A stretch of 64,000 nt of DNA from Klebsiella michiganensis (GCA_000963575.1 CP011077.1:2728001-2792000); one strand, 5' to 3'. Counted from the stretch's first letter, positions 17,319-25,906 are shown. The notes: generated by a model not told the origin, from the letters alone. Program-made: numbers and translations.

Positions 17319-17869
17319 TCCAGCTTCTGCCCTACGAGCAATGCCCTGACATGCCCTGGAAAAACGGCCAGGGCGTCACGCGGGAAATTTACCGCTTCCC
17401 GGCTACGGATGGCTATGACTGGCGTATTTCGGTGGCAACGATCCGCCATGACGGCCCCTTCTCTCTTTTTGCCGGCTATCTGCGTAATATCAGCGTGCTG
17501 GAAGGTGAAGGCATGTATCTCACCGTTGACGGCGAGCCAGGCGCGCTGATCCCGCGGTTCCAGGCAACTGATTTTAGCGGCGACAGCGACGTCTCCTGCG
17601 CTATTGTCGGCGGGCCGCTGCTGGACTTTAACGTCATCTATAAAGCAGCCACCACACAAGCAACCGTAAGCTGGCTGCGGGAAGGAGCCTGGGCGCACCA
17701 GCAGGGTACGCAACTGCTGTTTAATGCGGGTGACCGGCTGGAGGTTGACGTCAACGGGGAGCAACACATTTTGCAGCACTACGACAGCCTGCTGCTTAGT
17801 GAACCGGCCACGGTCCGCGTGCTGCCCTCTGCCGCCTCCCTCTTCGCGCGCGTCACCCTTACGGTATAA
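17315..17869 (+). CDS. hutD: HutD family protein
   Basis: A 184-aa cupin-like cytoplasmic protein of the HutD family (formerly DUF886). The start overlaps the hutC stop (ATGA), so the pair is translationally coupled; the longer open frame to 17168 lies within hutC and is rejected. The typical N-terminus MIQLLPYEQCPDMPWKNGQG with W-K-N-G-x-G-x-T-R-E is present. In Pseudomonas HutD is thought to limit hut expression by sensing a pathway intermediate. A structured repeat starts five bases after the stop. Confidence 0.9.
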   Translation: MIQLLPYEQCPDMPWKNGQGVTREIYRFPATDGYDWRISVATIRHDGPFSLFAGYLRNISVLEGEGMYLTVDGEPGALIPRFQATDFSGDSDVSCAIVGGPLLDFNVIYKAATTQATVSWLREGAWAHQQGTQLLFNAGDRLEVDVNGEQHILQHYDSLLLSEPATVRVLPSAASLFARVTLTV

Positions 17870-17873
17870 ATAT

Positions 17874-18062
17874 AAACCGGCAGACTGGCTGCCGGTTTTA
17901 CGTTGCTGACCAAGAGGGCAAAAGCGTGGTTTTTCCCTCTTGGTGGTTATCAGCCGAAAATCAATGAATTGATTTTCCAGTTTTTTTAACGAGCCCTCTG
18001 GTATTTTTTCTATCGTCAGAGGTTTGTCATCCGTCTAAAACCGGCAGACTGGCTGCCGGTTT
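17874..18062. repeat. structured noncoding element, copy 1, bounded by duplicated terminator hairpins
   Basis: A 139-base core (17899–18037) lies between two identical 25-base copies of a terminator hairpin with CCGGCAG/CTGCCGG arms (17874–17898 and 18038–18062). Inside are a hairpin with CCAAGAGGG/CCCTCTTGG arms enclosing AAAAGCGTGG, and a perfect hairpin GAAAATCAAT-GA-ATTGATTTTC (17956–17977). The core is homologous to 32212–32349, but the flanking hairpins there have a different sequence. It lies between the convergent hutD and enoyl-CoA hydratase genes. It could be a small mobile element or an RNA gene. Confidence 0.75.
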
Positions 18063-18077
18063 CGTCTTTATTTCACT

Positions 18078-18839
18078 TCATCGGCCCTTAAACTCAGGCG
18101 ACTGTTTAGCCTTAAACGCCGTCAGCCCCGTCGCCCGATCTTCACTGTCGGCGATTAACGCCGAGAGCGATCGTTCATAGGCCACGCCCGCGCTCAGCGG
18201 CATTTCGTAGCTCGCCGCCACGGCTTTTTTAATCATCATCGCGGCCAGCGGCGCGGCTTTAGCGACCTGATTTGCCAGCACTAACGCCTGCTCTTCAAGT
18301 GAATCCGTCACCCGGCTGACTAGCCCGGCACGCAGCGCTTCCTGCGCGTCAATTCGTCTGCCGCTCAATAACATGTCCATTGCCAGCGACTTGCCCACGG
18401 CTCGCACCAGCCGCTGCGTTCCCCCCGCACCGGGGATAATACCGATGTGGCTTTCCGGCAGGCCGAAGACCGCGCTTTGATCGGCGATAATAATGTCGCA
18501 CAGCAGCGCCAGCTCAAGGCCGCCGCCGAGGGCATAGCCGGACACGGCGGCAATCAGCGGAGTTTCAATGCCCGCCACCCGATCCCACTTCTCGCTAAAC
18601 CCGCTGCGCCACAGCGTCGTCGCCGAAGCAGACGCCAGCGTGCCGGTATCAGCCCCGGCAGAAAACGCCCTGGGAGAGCCAAGCAAAACGATCGCCCTGA
18701 CGTCCGGCCGCCCGTCCAGCTCGGTTAAGGCGCCGAGCAGCTCATCAAGCATCTCACCCGTGAGCGCGTTGTACTTCTGCGGCCGGTTGAGCGTAACCAC
18801 GGCAACCGCGCCGTCAACGCGAGAGAGAATATCACTCAT
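18078..18839 (-). CDS. enoyl-CoA hydratase/isomerase family protein
   Basis: A 253-aa crotonase-fold enzyme, expected to hydrate a 2-enoyl-CoA to the 3-hydroxyacyl-CoA. RAFSAGAD forms the first half of the oxyanion site, and YALGGGLELA with Glu109 and GLPESHIG with Glu129 are the two catalytic Glu (144/164 in rat crotonase), so hydratase activity is likely kept. It is the last gene of an eight-gene minus-strand operon and overlaps the preceding dehydrogenase gene by eight bases. With a CaiB-type CoA-transferase and a 3-hydroxyacyl-CoA dehydrogenase it forms a partial beta-oxidation set; no thiolase is present. The acyl group is unknown, with a (thio)urocanyl-like acid as my best guess. Confidence 0.87.
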   Translation of the reverse strand: MSDILSRVDGAVAVVTLNRPQKYNALTGEMLDELLGALTELDGRPDVRAIVLLGSPRAFSAGADTGTLASASATTLWRSGFSEKWDRVAGIETPLIAAVSGYALGGGLELALLCDIIIADQSAVFGLPESHIGIIPGAGGTQRLVRAVGKSLAMDMLLSGRRIDAQEALRAGLVSRVTDSLEEQALVLANQVAKAAPLAAMMIKKAVAASYEMPLSAGVAYERSLSALIADSEDRATGLTAFKAKQSPEFKGR

Positions 18840-19725
18840 GTTTCTCTCCCCCGGTCAGCTGTCTGACGATTTCATCCCGGTGGCGCATGCCTGCCGCGGC
18901 GGTCTCTGCAGTCCAGGCATAGAAGCCTTCCCCGCTTTTCGCACCGAGTTTGCCGTCGGCCACTTTGGCTTTCAGCCACGCGGGGAGTTCACCGCTGTTA
19001 TCCAGCGCGGGCAGTAAAATACCGGCCACTTTTTCCACCGTATCCAGCCCGGCGAAATCCATCAGCTTCATCGGCCCCATTGCCGCCCAGCGGGGAGCCA
19101 GCGTGCGCTGCACCGCCCGGTCTACGTCCTCCACGGACCCGATGCCGGCATCCACCAGGTAAAGGGCCTCGCGCAGCATCGCGTACTGCAGCCGGTTGAT
19201 AATAAACCCCGGAATATCCTGGTTGACGACGATAGTCTCTTTCCCCAACTGCTGGCAGATATCCCGCACGCGCTGGCAAATGTCATCCCCGGTGTGCTCC
19301 CCGCGCACAATCTCGATCATCGGCATGGTATCCGCCGGGTTAAACCAGTGCATGCCGATCAGCCGCTGCGGCTGGCTCAAGGATGAGGCCAGCAGCGTGA
19401 TGGACACGCTTGAAGTGTTCGTCGTTATTACGCACTCCGCGCTGACCAGCCTCTCGACATCTTTGAGGACCCGCTGCTTGAGCGCCACGTCCTCAGCAAC
19501 GTTCTCAGAAACCAGGTCGGCGTCACTCAGGCAGGCCTCAAAAGAGGTGGTGAATTCCACGCATTCTCCAGCGCCGAGCGAGGCCACAATGGCCCGCGCT
19601 TTATCGATCGTCGACTCAGAGCGCGACCACAGACTCACCCGGTAGCCCGCCCGCGACATCACCACGGCGATACGCGCCCCCATTGTTCCGGCCCCGACTA
19701 CCGCAACTTTCTTTATTTGCACCAT
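18832..19725 (-). CDS. 3-hydroxyacyl-CoA dehydrogenase family protein
   Basis: A 297-aa NAD-dependent enzyme of the HCDH family, which also contains carnitine 3-dehydrogenase and 3-hydroxybutyryl-CoA dehydrogenase. GAGTMG (11–16) binds NAD. The catalytic dyad is His126 (GMHWFNP) and Glu138 (IEIVRGE), 12 residues apart as in the family, and NTSSVSI and PGFIINRLQ are conserved. It overlaps the hydratase gene downstream by eight bases and is 16 bases from the CoA-transferase upstream. It probably oxidises the 3-hydroxy product of the hydratase. Confidence 0.87.
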   Translation of the reverse strand: MVQIKKVAVVGAGTMGARIAVVMSRAGYRVSLWSRSESTIDKARAIVASLGAGECVEFTTSFEACLSDADLVSENVAEDVALKQRVLKDVERLVSAECVITTNTSSVSITLLASSLSQPQRLIGMHWFNPADTMPMIEIVRGEHTGDDICQRVRDICQQLGKETIVVNQDIPGFIINRLQYAMLREALYLVDAGIGSVEDVDRAVQRTLAPRWAAMGPMKLMDFAGLDTVEKVAGILLPALDNSGELPAWLKAKVADGKLGAKSGEGFYAWTAETAAAGMRHRDEIVRQLTGGEKHE

Positions 19726-19741
19726 TTACCTTCCCCGCCGC

Positions 19742-20938
19742 TTAAATTACGCCCTGCGCCTTAAGTTGCGTTAGCGTTGCCTCATCAATAGCCAGCAGCT
19801 CTCGCAGCACGCTTGCCGTATGTTCGCCCAGCGCAGGGGGTACCAGCGCAGGCTCTGCTTTCATGGCGCTCATTTTCACCGGCTGAGGGACAATAGAGAT
19901 ATTGCCTGCCGTCGGGTGCGTCACCTGCTTAACAAGCTCGCGTTCTCGCGCATAATCACTGGTCAGAATCTGGTCGAGGCGCAGCACGGCTGAAGCAGGG
20001 ACGCCTGCGTTGTCCAAAATGGCCTGAGCATCGTGAACCGTTTTATCCGCCAGCCAGCGTTCAATTTCTGCCCTCAGCGGCCGCTGGTTCGCCAGCCGCA
20101 ATGGGTCGGTGAGATACAGCGGGTCGCCTGCCAGCTCGGGCTTTTCCATCGCCGAGCAAAGCTGGCGGAACAGTTTGTCGTTGGCGACCGCAATAACAAT
20201 ATGGCCATCCTGAGCCGGATAACTGTCCATCGGGGCGCTGATAGGATGGGCATTACCCAGCCGCCCGGCGGAGGGTTGCCCGCCAATCCACTGGGTCAGA
20301 GAAACCATTTGCATCGTTACCATGGTGTCGAGCATCGACACATCAAGGTGCTGCCCTTTGCCGCTGATCCCGCGCTGCAGCAGCGCCGCGAGCACCGCCC
20401 AACTGCCGTACAGCCCGGCCACAACATCCCCAATGGCGTCCCCCACGCGGGTGGGTTCCCCTTCTGCCCAGCCGGTGACCTGCATAATGCCGCCGTAGGC
20501 CTGCACGATATGGTCATAAGCGGCTTTGTGGGCCATTGCTCCTTGCTGCCCAAACCCGGAAATACTGGCGTAAACCAGCCGTGGGTTGATTTCCTGCAGC
20601 GTCGGGTAGTCGATGCCAAGGCGTTTTGTCACTCCGGGACGGAAGTTCTCCACCAGCACGTCGGCCTGCGCCACCAGTTGCTTAAGAATGGCTAACCCCT
20701 CAGGCGCCTTTAAATCCAGGGTGACGCTTTTTTTGCCGTGGTTAAGCTGCATGAAGTAGCTGCTTTCCCCGCCGATGTGCGGGGTGAAGCTGCGGGAGTC
20801 ATCCCCACTGCCCGGCATCTCAATCTTGATGACTTCCGCACCCAGATCGTTAAGCAGCGAGGCGCACCACGGGCCGGCCAGCACGCGGGATAAATCAAGC
20901 ACTCTGACACCTTTCAGCGGCTGCAAAGCTTCACTCAT
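19742..20938 (-). CDS. CaiB/BaiF-type (family III) CoA-transferase
   Basis: A 398-aa enzyme transferring CoA between carboxylic acids. The start at 20938 has AGGAG and overlaps the lyase gene by eight bases, so the five extra upstream residues are not needed. The N-terminal LKGVRVLDLSRVLAGPWC pattern and the catalytic Asp171 in GDAIGDVVAG are present. E. coli CaiB is the crotonobetaine/carnitine member. In this operon it would activate the acid released by the lyase encoded just upstream. Confidence 0.88.
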   Translation of the reverse strand: MSEALQPLKGVRVLDLSRVLAGPWCASLLNDLGAEVIKIEMPGSGDDSRSFTPHIGGESSYFMQLNHGKKSVTLDLKAPEGLAILKQLVAQADVLVENFRPGVTKRLGIDYPTLQEINPRLVYASISGFGQQGAMAHKAAYDHIVQAYGGIMQVTGWAEGEPTRVGDAIGDVVAGLYGSWAVLAALLQRGISGKGQHLDVSMLDTMVTMQMVSLTQWIGGQPSAGRLGNAHPISAPMDSYPAQDGHIVIAVANDKLFRQLCSAMEKPELAGDPLYLTDPLRLANQRPLRAEIERWLADKTVHDAQAILDNAGVPASAVLRLDQILTSDYARERELVKQVTHPTAGNISIVPQPVKMSAMKAEPALVPPALGEHTASVLRELLAIDEATLTQLKAQGVI

Positions 20939-22490
20939 GTTCGGACTCCTCAACCAGGGCGAGCAGCCGTTGGCTCAGCTCACCTTCTGCAATCAAATCA
21001 CGCACGGCGTGCATATCCGGGTAGAGCGCTGTGTCCGCCTCACGGAACGGCACGCGTTCACGCACCATGCCCAAAGTTAATTCCGCGCCAACCGAGGCGC
21101 GAAGCGGACGGTGAAACTCCAGCGCCTGGCTGGCACACAGCAGTTCGATGGCAACAATATCCACCGCGTTGCTCACCGCCTGCATGGCTTTGCGCGCCGA
21201 AGAAACGCCCATACTGATATGGTCTTCCTGCCCGGCGCAGGTGGTAACGGTATGCACGCTCGAAGGCGCAGCCAGGCTGCGGTTATCCCCCGCCAGCGCG
21301 GCAGCGACGTAAGGCGGGATCATCATCCCGGAGTTCGCACCGCTTCTGCCAACCAGGAACGCAGGCAGGCCGCTAAGATGCACGTTGGTAATACGATCTG
21401 AGCGCGCCTGAGATGCGGTGCTGACCTGGGCAATGGCCACAGCCAGAGAATCCAGCGCCAGCGCCAGCGGGGCGCCGTGGCCGTTGCCGCCGGGCAGGAT
21501 CGCCAGCGCATCGTGTTCTATAAGGAAGACCGGGTTATCGGTAACCGAATTCAGTTCAATAGTCACAATCTGGCGGCAGTGGGCAAGCTGGTCGCGCACC
21601 GCGCCGTGAATTTGCGGGATACAGCGCAGGCTCAGCGCATCCTGCACCCGGTGGTCGCGGTAGCGGGCGAAGATCTCGCTGCCGCTCAGCAGACGACGAA
21701 GAATCGCGGCAGTTTTCTGCTGCCCGTCGTGTGGCCGCAGGGCATGCAGGCGGGCGTCATAGCCCCGGGTATTCCCCTTCAGCGCCTCCAGACACATGCC
21801 GCCGGCCATATCCGCCACCGGCAGCAACCGCTCAAAATCATGCACGGCCAGGCACGCCAGGCCGGTGATTTCATAGGTGCCGCTGATCAGCGCATGGCCT
21901 TCACGCGGGCCCGGAACTCGGGGAGAGATGCCCGCCTTTGCCAGCGCCTCGGCGGACGGCAGAAGCTCCCCCTGATACCAGCACTGCCCTTCGCCAAACA
22001 GCGACAGCCCGATATGCGCCGTCGCAATTAAATAACCTACCGAGCCGCTGGCCGGCGACCACGGCGTAACCTGCCGGTTAAGCATTTCGGCCATGCGTTT
22101 CGCCAGTTCAGCGCTGACGCCGCTGTAACCCTGCAGCAGCGATTTCAGCATTACCGCCATCATTGCGCGCACTTCACGTACGGACAAATCTGGCCCCATC
22201 CCGCAGGCGTGGCTGCGCAGCATATTGAGCTGTACGCTGGCTATCTGGTCGGCGGAAAGGCGTTCCGTGACCAGGTCACCTACCCCGGTGGTCAGGCCGT
22301 AGATCACCTGCCCTTCATCTATTGCTCGTCGAATATACCCGCTGACGTGGTCCATATTCGCCAGGGCTTCGGGAGCCAGTTCGACCGGCGCCCCGTCGGC
22401 GATACGCACCAGCTCGTCGATGCTGGTTTGTGCTCTGCCTAAGGTGACGACCTGATGGGCGTGTGCGGTGGAGCCAGTTTGTCTTGTCAT
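20931..22490 (-). CDS. histidine ammonia-lyase homologue without the canonical MIO site (candidate betaine/trimethylamine lyase)
   Basis: A 519-aa member of the HAL/PAL superfamily. Conserved features: IYGLTTGVG with Tyr64, RSHACGMG with His94, SLRC with Arg289, SVTDNP, and QEDHISM with Glu422. Differences from true HutH: the MIO motif GSVGASGDL is replaced by PASGSVGYL, so at the usual distance from GEG the aligned residues are Ser150-Val-Gly (an ASG exists but three residues early). The Asn of LLNGT is Ser203 (ISGT), and the essential Tyr of QDPYSLR is Leu286 (QDALSLR). These losses fit a lyase expelling a better leaving group, such as trimethylamine, without MIO, as in ergothionase. Annotation as hutH would be misleading. 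It lies between the importer genes and the CoA enzymes. Confidence 0.85.
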   Translation of the reverse strand: MTRQTGSTAHAHQVVTLGRAQTSIDELVRIADGAPVELAPEALANMDHVSGYIRRAIDEGQVIYGLTTGVGDLVTERLSADQIASVQLNMLRSHACGMGPDLSVREVRAMMAVMLKSLLQGYSGVSAELAKRMAEMLNRQVTPWSPASGSVGYLIATAHIGLSLFGEGQCWYQGELLPSAEALAKAGISPRVPGPREGHALISGTYEITGLACLAVHDFERLLPVADMAGGMCLEALKGNTRGYDARLHALRPHDGQQKTAAILRRLLSGSEIFARYRDHRVQDALSLRCIPQIHGAVRDQLAHCRQIVTIELNSVTDNPVFLIEHDALAILPGGNGHGAPLALALDSLAVAIAQVSTASQARSDRITNVHLSGLPAFLVGRSGANSGMMIPPYVAAALAGDNRSLAAPSSVHTVTTCAGQEDHISMGVSSARKAMQAVSNAVDIVAIELLCASQALEFHRPLRASVGAELTLGMVRERVPFREADTALYPDMHAVRDLIAEGELSQRLLALVEESEHE

Positions 22491-22499
22491 CGTGCGCCC

Positions 22500-23384
22500 T
22501 TACTTGCTCAGGCCATGTTTAACCAGCCACTGATGCGCGACGTCATCGATGCTGGCAAATTCGGCAAGCTGCCCGTTCATAGCAATCAAATCTGCGGTGG
22601 TTAACTGCGCAGACACTTTGTTCAGCGTGTTCTCAATGGTCGGGTTCAGCGTGGTGGTGGCCACAATCGGAACAATGTTTTGTGCCGCAAACAGGTTTTT
22701 CGGATCGCCCAGCGCCACCAGATGGTCCTTCTGAATTTCCGGCGTGGTGGAGGTTAAATCCGCCGCCTGGATTTGATTATTTTTCAGCGCGGTCAGCGTC
22801 AGCGGGCCAGCCACGTCCAGCACTTTGAAACTCTTAAAATTCAGGCCATACACTTCTTTCAGCCCCGGCACGCCTTCGTGGCGGGTTTTCCATTCTGCCG
22901 GGCCGCCCAGAATGAGCTCTGCCGCATGCGGTTTCAGATCTTCAATGGTTTTGAGTTGGTACTTATCTGCCGTTTTCTTAGTGACGGCGATAACATCGCT
23001 GTTTTGCGCCACGGCGGTGTTCAGCATCTTCACTTTTGCCGGGAGCTTCGCCGCCAGCGCGGTTGCCACTTCGTCTGAACTGTGCGCCGTATTATTGGCG
23101 TCCAGATAGCTCAGCAGCGCGCCGCTGTACTCCGGGATAACGTTAATGGAGCCGTCCAGCAGGGCCGGAATGTAAACTTCGCGGCTGCCGATGTTGAGCT
23201 TCTTCTCCACCGGGATGTTTTGCGCTTCCAGCGCCCCGGCGTAAATCGTCGCCAGCAGTTGGTTTTCCGGGAAATCAGCCGAACCGATAATCACCTTCTG
23301 CCCCGCATCTGCCGCCCACGCGGAGGAAACAACAGACAGCATCGCGGCACTCAACAGCGTCAAACAACGTTTCTTCATATTCAT
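22500..23384 (-). CDS. OpuC/ProX-type substrate-binding protein of an ABC importer
   Basis: A 294-aa periplasmic protein. ATG 23384 has AAGG eight bases upstream; an in-frame GTG three codons earlier is worse. A Sec signal (MKKRCLTLLSAAMLSVVSSAWA) is followed by the OpuAC/ProX/OsmF fold: IIGSADFPENQLLATIYAGAL, YIPALLDGSINVIPEYSG, LTLTALKNNQIQAADLTSTTP. These proteins bind quaternary amines such as glycine betaine, carnitine or choline; the ergothioneine-binding EgtU belongs to the same group. It probably delivers a trimethylammonium compound to the permeases encoded next to it, for the lyase ten bases downstream. Confidence 0.88.
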   Translation of the reverse strand: MNMKKRCLTLLSAAMLSVVSSAWAADAGQKVIIGSADFPENQLLATIYAGALEAQNIPVEKKLNIGSREVYIPALLDGSINVIPEYSGALLSYLDANNTAHSSDEVATALAAKLPAKVKMLNTAVAQNSDVIAVTKKTADKYQLKTIEDLKPHAAELILGGPAEWKTRHEGVPGLKEVYGLNFKSFKVLDVAGPLTLTALKNNQIQAADLTSTTPEIQKDHLVALGDPKNLFAAQNIVPIVATTTLNPTIENTLNKVSAQLTTADLIAMNGQLAEFASIDDVAHQWLVKHGLSK

Positions 23385-23417
23385 CGCTTTCACCTTGTGT
23401 AATTAACGGGCTCAACA

Positions 23418-24098
23418 TCACTGGGTTTTGATACGTCGGGAAATACCGTGGGAAACCACGTACTTCACCGAAAGGGAAAAGAACACATCCACGAGCAGCG
23501 CCAGAATGGCAACCAGCACCGCGCCGGCGGTCATCTGGGCAAAATCGTTCGCCGCGCGACCGTCGATAATCAACCGGCCCAGGCCGCCAAGAGAGACGTA
23601 GGCCGCGATGGTGGCGGTAGAGATTATCTGCAGTGTGGCGCTGCGAATGCCGGACAGAATTAACGGCGTGGCACAGGGCAGCTCAACCTGAGTCAGCACC
23701 TGGAACGGCGTCAGGCCAATACCTTTGGCGGCGTCGTGAACGCTTGGGTCAACGGAGCGGATACCCGCATGAACGCCCAGCGCTATCGGCGGCAGGGCGA
23801 GCACCACCAGCACGATAATGCACGGCAAAATAAAGGCCATGTCCGACTCGAAGTACCCCGCCATCAGAATAACCAGCAGGATAATCAGGCCAAACGACGG
23901 CAGAGAGCGCAGCGCGTTGGTGGTACCAATCAGCAGCGCTTCCCCTTTGCCGGTATGACCGGTGTAGCAGCCCACCGGAAACGCAATGGCTATCGCTATC
24001 GCCAGCGCCACCGCGCTGTAGCCGATATGCTGCGCCAGCAGCGGGAGAATACCGTCATCGCCATACCAGTGGCTGAGCGTAAAGAACCAGTCAGACAT
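23418..24098 (-). CDS. ABC importer permease, OpuC/ProW type (first)
   Basis: A 226-aa inner-membrane protein with about five or six helices. The loop LRSLPSFGLIILLV and the EAA motif region (VHDAAKGIGLTPFQVLTQVELPCA… around 125–145) contact the ATPase. It is one of two permeases of a betaine-type importer, three bases downstream of the other and 33 bases upstream of the binding-protein gene. Confidence 0.88.
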   Translation of the reverse strand: MSDWFFTLSHWYGDDGILPLLAQHIGYSAVALAIAIAIAFPVGCYTGHTGKGEALLIGTTNALRSLPSFGLIILLVILMAGYFESDMAFILPCIIVLVVLALPPIALGVHAGIRSVDPSVHDAAKGIGLTPFQVLTQVELPCATPLILSGIRSATLQIISTATIAAYVSLGGLGRLIIDGRAANDFAQMTAGAVLVAILALLVDVFFSLSVKYVVSHGISRRIKTQ

Positions 24099-24101
24099 AC
24101 T

Positions 24102-24746
24102 TTATCCCCTTGTTGGCTGCCAGCGGCTTAATGAGCGGGTGACGGCCACAACCACGCAGTCGAGCACAAAAGCCAGGATGATACACAGCGCGATACCGGC
24201 AATAATCGGCGTCAGAAACTGCAGTTGAAACCCCTGGGTAAACAGCGACCCGAGCTGCGGGGCGCCTATCAGCGCGGCGACGGAAACAATACTGACGTTA
24301 GAGACCACGGCGACTCGCATCCCCGAGCCAATTACCGGCACCGCCAGCGGCAGGTCGACCTGGAAAAACTGGTGAACCGGCTTATAGCCGAGGGCAAAGG
24401 CGGACTGCCGGGTGTCGGTAGGTACCGAATCCAGCCCGTCGCACACGGTTCTGACCAGCAGCGCGAAGCTATAAATCGTCAGCGCCACCACCACGTTGAT
24501 CGGGTCGAGGATCTGCGTATTAAGCAGCGGCGGCAGTAGCACAAACAGCGCCAGAGACGGGATGGTGTACAGCAGCCCGAACAGGTTAAGAATGATGCCC
24601 TTCACGCGCGGCATACTGCTCACCAGCCAGCCGGCCGGGATAGCCAGCAGCAGGCCAATCAGGATCGGCGTGACCGAGAGATAGAGGTGCCACAGCAGCA
24701 AATGGAAAATTTTGTCGCTTTGCGCCCACAGCCAGTCGAATCTCAT
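24102..24746 (-). CDS. ABC importer permease, OpuC/ProW type (second)
   Basis: A 214-aa inner-membrane permease with hydrophobic helices and the OpuC-type pattern LLYTIPSLALFVLLPP. I choose the ATG at 24746 (MRFDWLWAQSD), which has GGGAGG upstream and overlaps the ATPase stop by four bases; a longer frame to 24848 would overlap the ATPase gene. The EAA-like region is ALGYKPVHQFFQVDLPLAVP. Confidence 0.87.
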   Translation of the reverse strand: MRFDWLWAQSDKIFHLLLWHLYLSVTPILIGLLLAIPAGWLVSSMPRVKGIILNLFGLLYTIPSLALFVLLPPLLNTQILDPINVVVALTIYSFALLVRTVCDGLDSVPTDTRQSAFALGYKPVHQFFQVDLPLAVPVIGSGMRVAVVSNVSIVSVAALIGAPQLGSLFTQGFQLQFLTPIIAGIALCIILAFVLDCVVVAVTRSLSRWQPTRG

Positions 24747-25840
24747 ACCGCCTCCCGCGCCATTGACTTGCAGGCATCCAGGACGTGATCCAGCCCCAGG
24801 GTCCCCAACACTTCGGCCCGCTCGCCAATTACCACCGCGCGATGGCACGGCGAGCTGAGCGCGGAGTCAAGCATCTGGCGCAGCGTGCCGCTTTGCGGGA
24901 AAAAGGTCGCGCCCAGATTAATGTGCTCCGGCACCACCGCCTCAACCTGCTGATGCGTATCAAACCAGCCGCAGGCTTTGCCTTCGCGGGTCACCAGCAG
25001 CCAGCGCTGCACCGCAATGTCGCGCGCCATGTCAATCGGCGTGCCTACCTCGGCGGTCGGCTCCATCTGCATGGATGCCAGCGGCCCTGAATTGTAAAAA
25101 CTCAGCTTGCGGTAGCCGCGGTCGCGGCCAATAAAATCGGCCACAAAATCACTTTGCGGGGCGTTAAGCAGCTCCCCCGGGGATGCCATCTGCCCCAGCT
25201 TGCCGCCGGGCTTCAGTACCGCAACCAAATCACCCAGCTTCATGGCTTCATCAATATCGTGAGTCACCATAATGATGGTTTTACTCACTTCCTTTTGTAT
25301 ACGCAGGAACTCTTCCTGCAGTTGGTCACGCACCACCGGGTCCACGGCGCTAAAAGGTTCATCCATCAGCATAAACTCCGGGTCAGCGGCCAGGGCTCGG
25401 GCAACCCCTACGCGCTGCTGCTGCCCGCCGGAAAGCTGCCACGGATAGCGTTTGGCCAACTGCGGGGCCAGGCCGACGACCTCCAGGAGCTCCCCCGCTC
25501 TTGCCCGGGCTTTGGCCTTAGGCATGCCATTGAGGATCGCGGTGGTGGCGATGTTGTCGATGATGTTTCGGTGAGGGAACAGCCCCGCATTCTGGATGAC
25601 GTAGCCAATGCGGCGGCGCAGTTGCACCACGTCCATGGCGGAGGTGGATTCACCGTTGAGCAAAATCTCGCCGGAGGATGGCTCAATCAGCCGATTAATC
25701 ATGCGCAGTGACGTTGTTTTCCCACAGCCTGAAGGGCCTACCAGCACGGTAATCTTGCCGCCAGGTGCGGTGAGATTGAGTCCATCCACCACGACCGTGC
25801 CGTCGTCATAAAACTTGGTCACATTGTTGAAAGTAATCAT
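24743..25840 (-). CDS. ABC importer ATPase, OpuC/ProV type
   Basis: A 365-aa ATP-binding subunit and the first gene of the eight-gene operon. Walker A is GPSGCGKTT (~35–43), the Q-loop is YVIQNAG, the signature is LSGGQQQRVG, Walker B is FMLMDEPFSAVDP, and the switch His is in VTHDIDEA. The C-terminal ~110 residues correspond to the CBS-like regulatory part of OpuCA proteins, though degenerate. A HutC-type site lies 67 bases upstream of the start, which ties the operon to histidine control. Confidence 0.9.
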   Translation of the reverse strand: MITFNNVTKFYDDGTVVVDGLNLTAPGGKITVLVGPSGCGKTTSLRMINRLIEPSSGEILLNGESTSAMDVVQLRRRIGYVIQNAGLFPHRNIIDNIATTAILNGMPKAKARARAGELLEVVGLAPQLAKRYPWQLSGGQQQRVGVARALAADPEFMLMDEPFSAVDPVVRDQLQEEFLRIQKEVSKTIIMVTHDIDEAMKLGDLVAVLKPGGKLGQMASPGELLNAPQSDFVADFIGRDRGYRKLSFYNSGPLASMQMEPTAEVGTPIDMARDIAVQRWLLVTREGKACGWFDTHQQVEAVVPEHINLGATFFPQSGTLRQMLDSALSSPCHRAVVIGERAEVLGTLGLDHVLDACKSMAREAV

Positions 25841-25906
25841 CGCTACGCCTCATGGTCATCTGGCTGCCGAAGAAATGAACGGCTGCGTAAAAAAGCTATG
25901 TATAGC

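Noticed and set aside
20931..22490. Plain annotation of the lyase as histidine ammonia-lyase (hutH)
   Set aside because: The MIO motif is displaced and two active-site residues are replaced; only the superfamily is secure.
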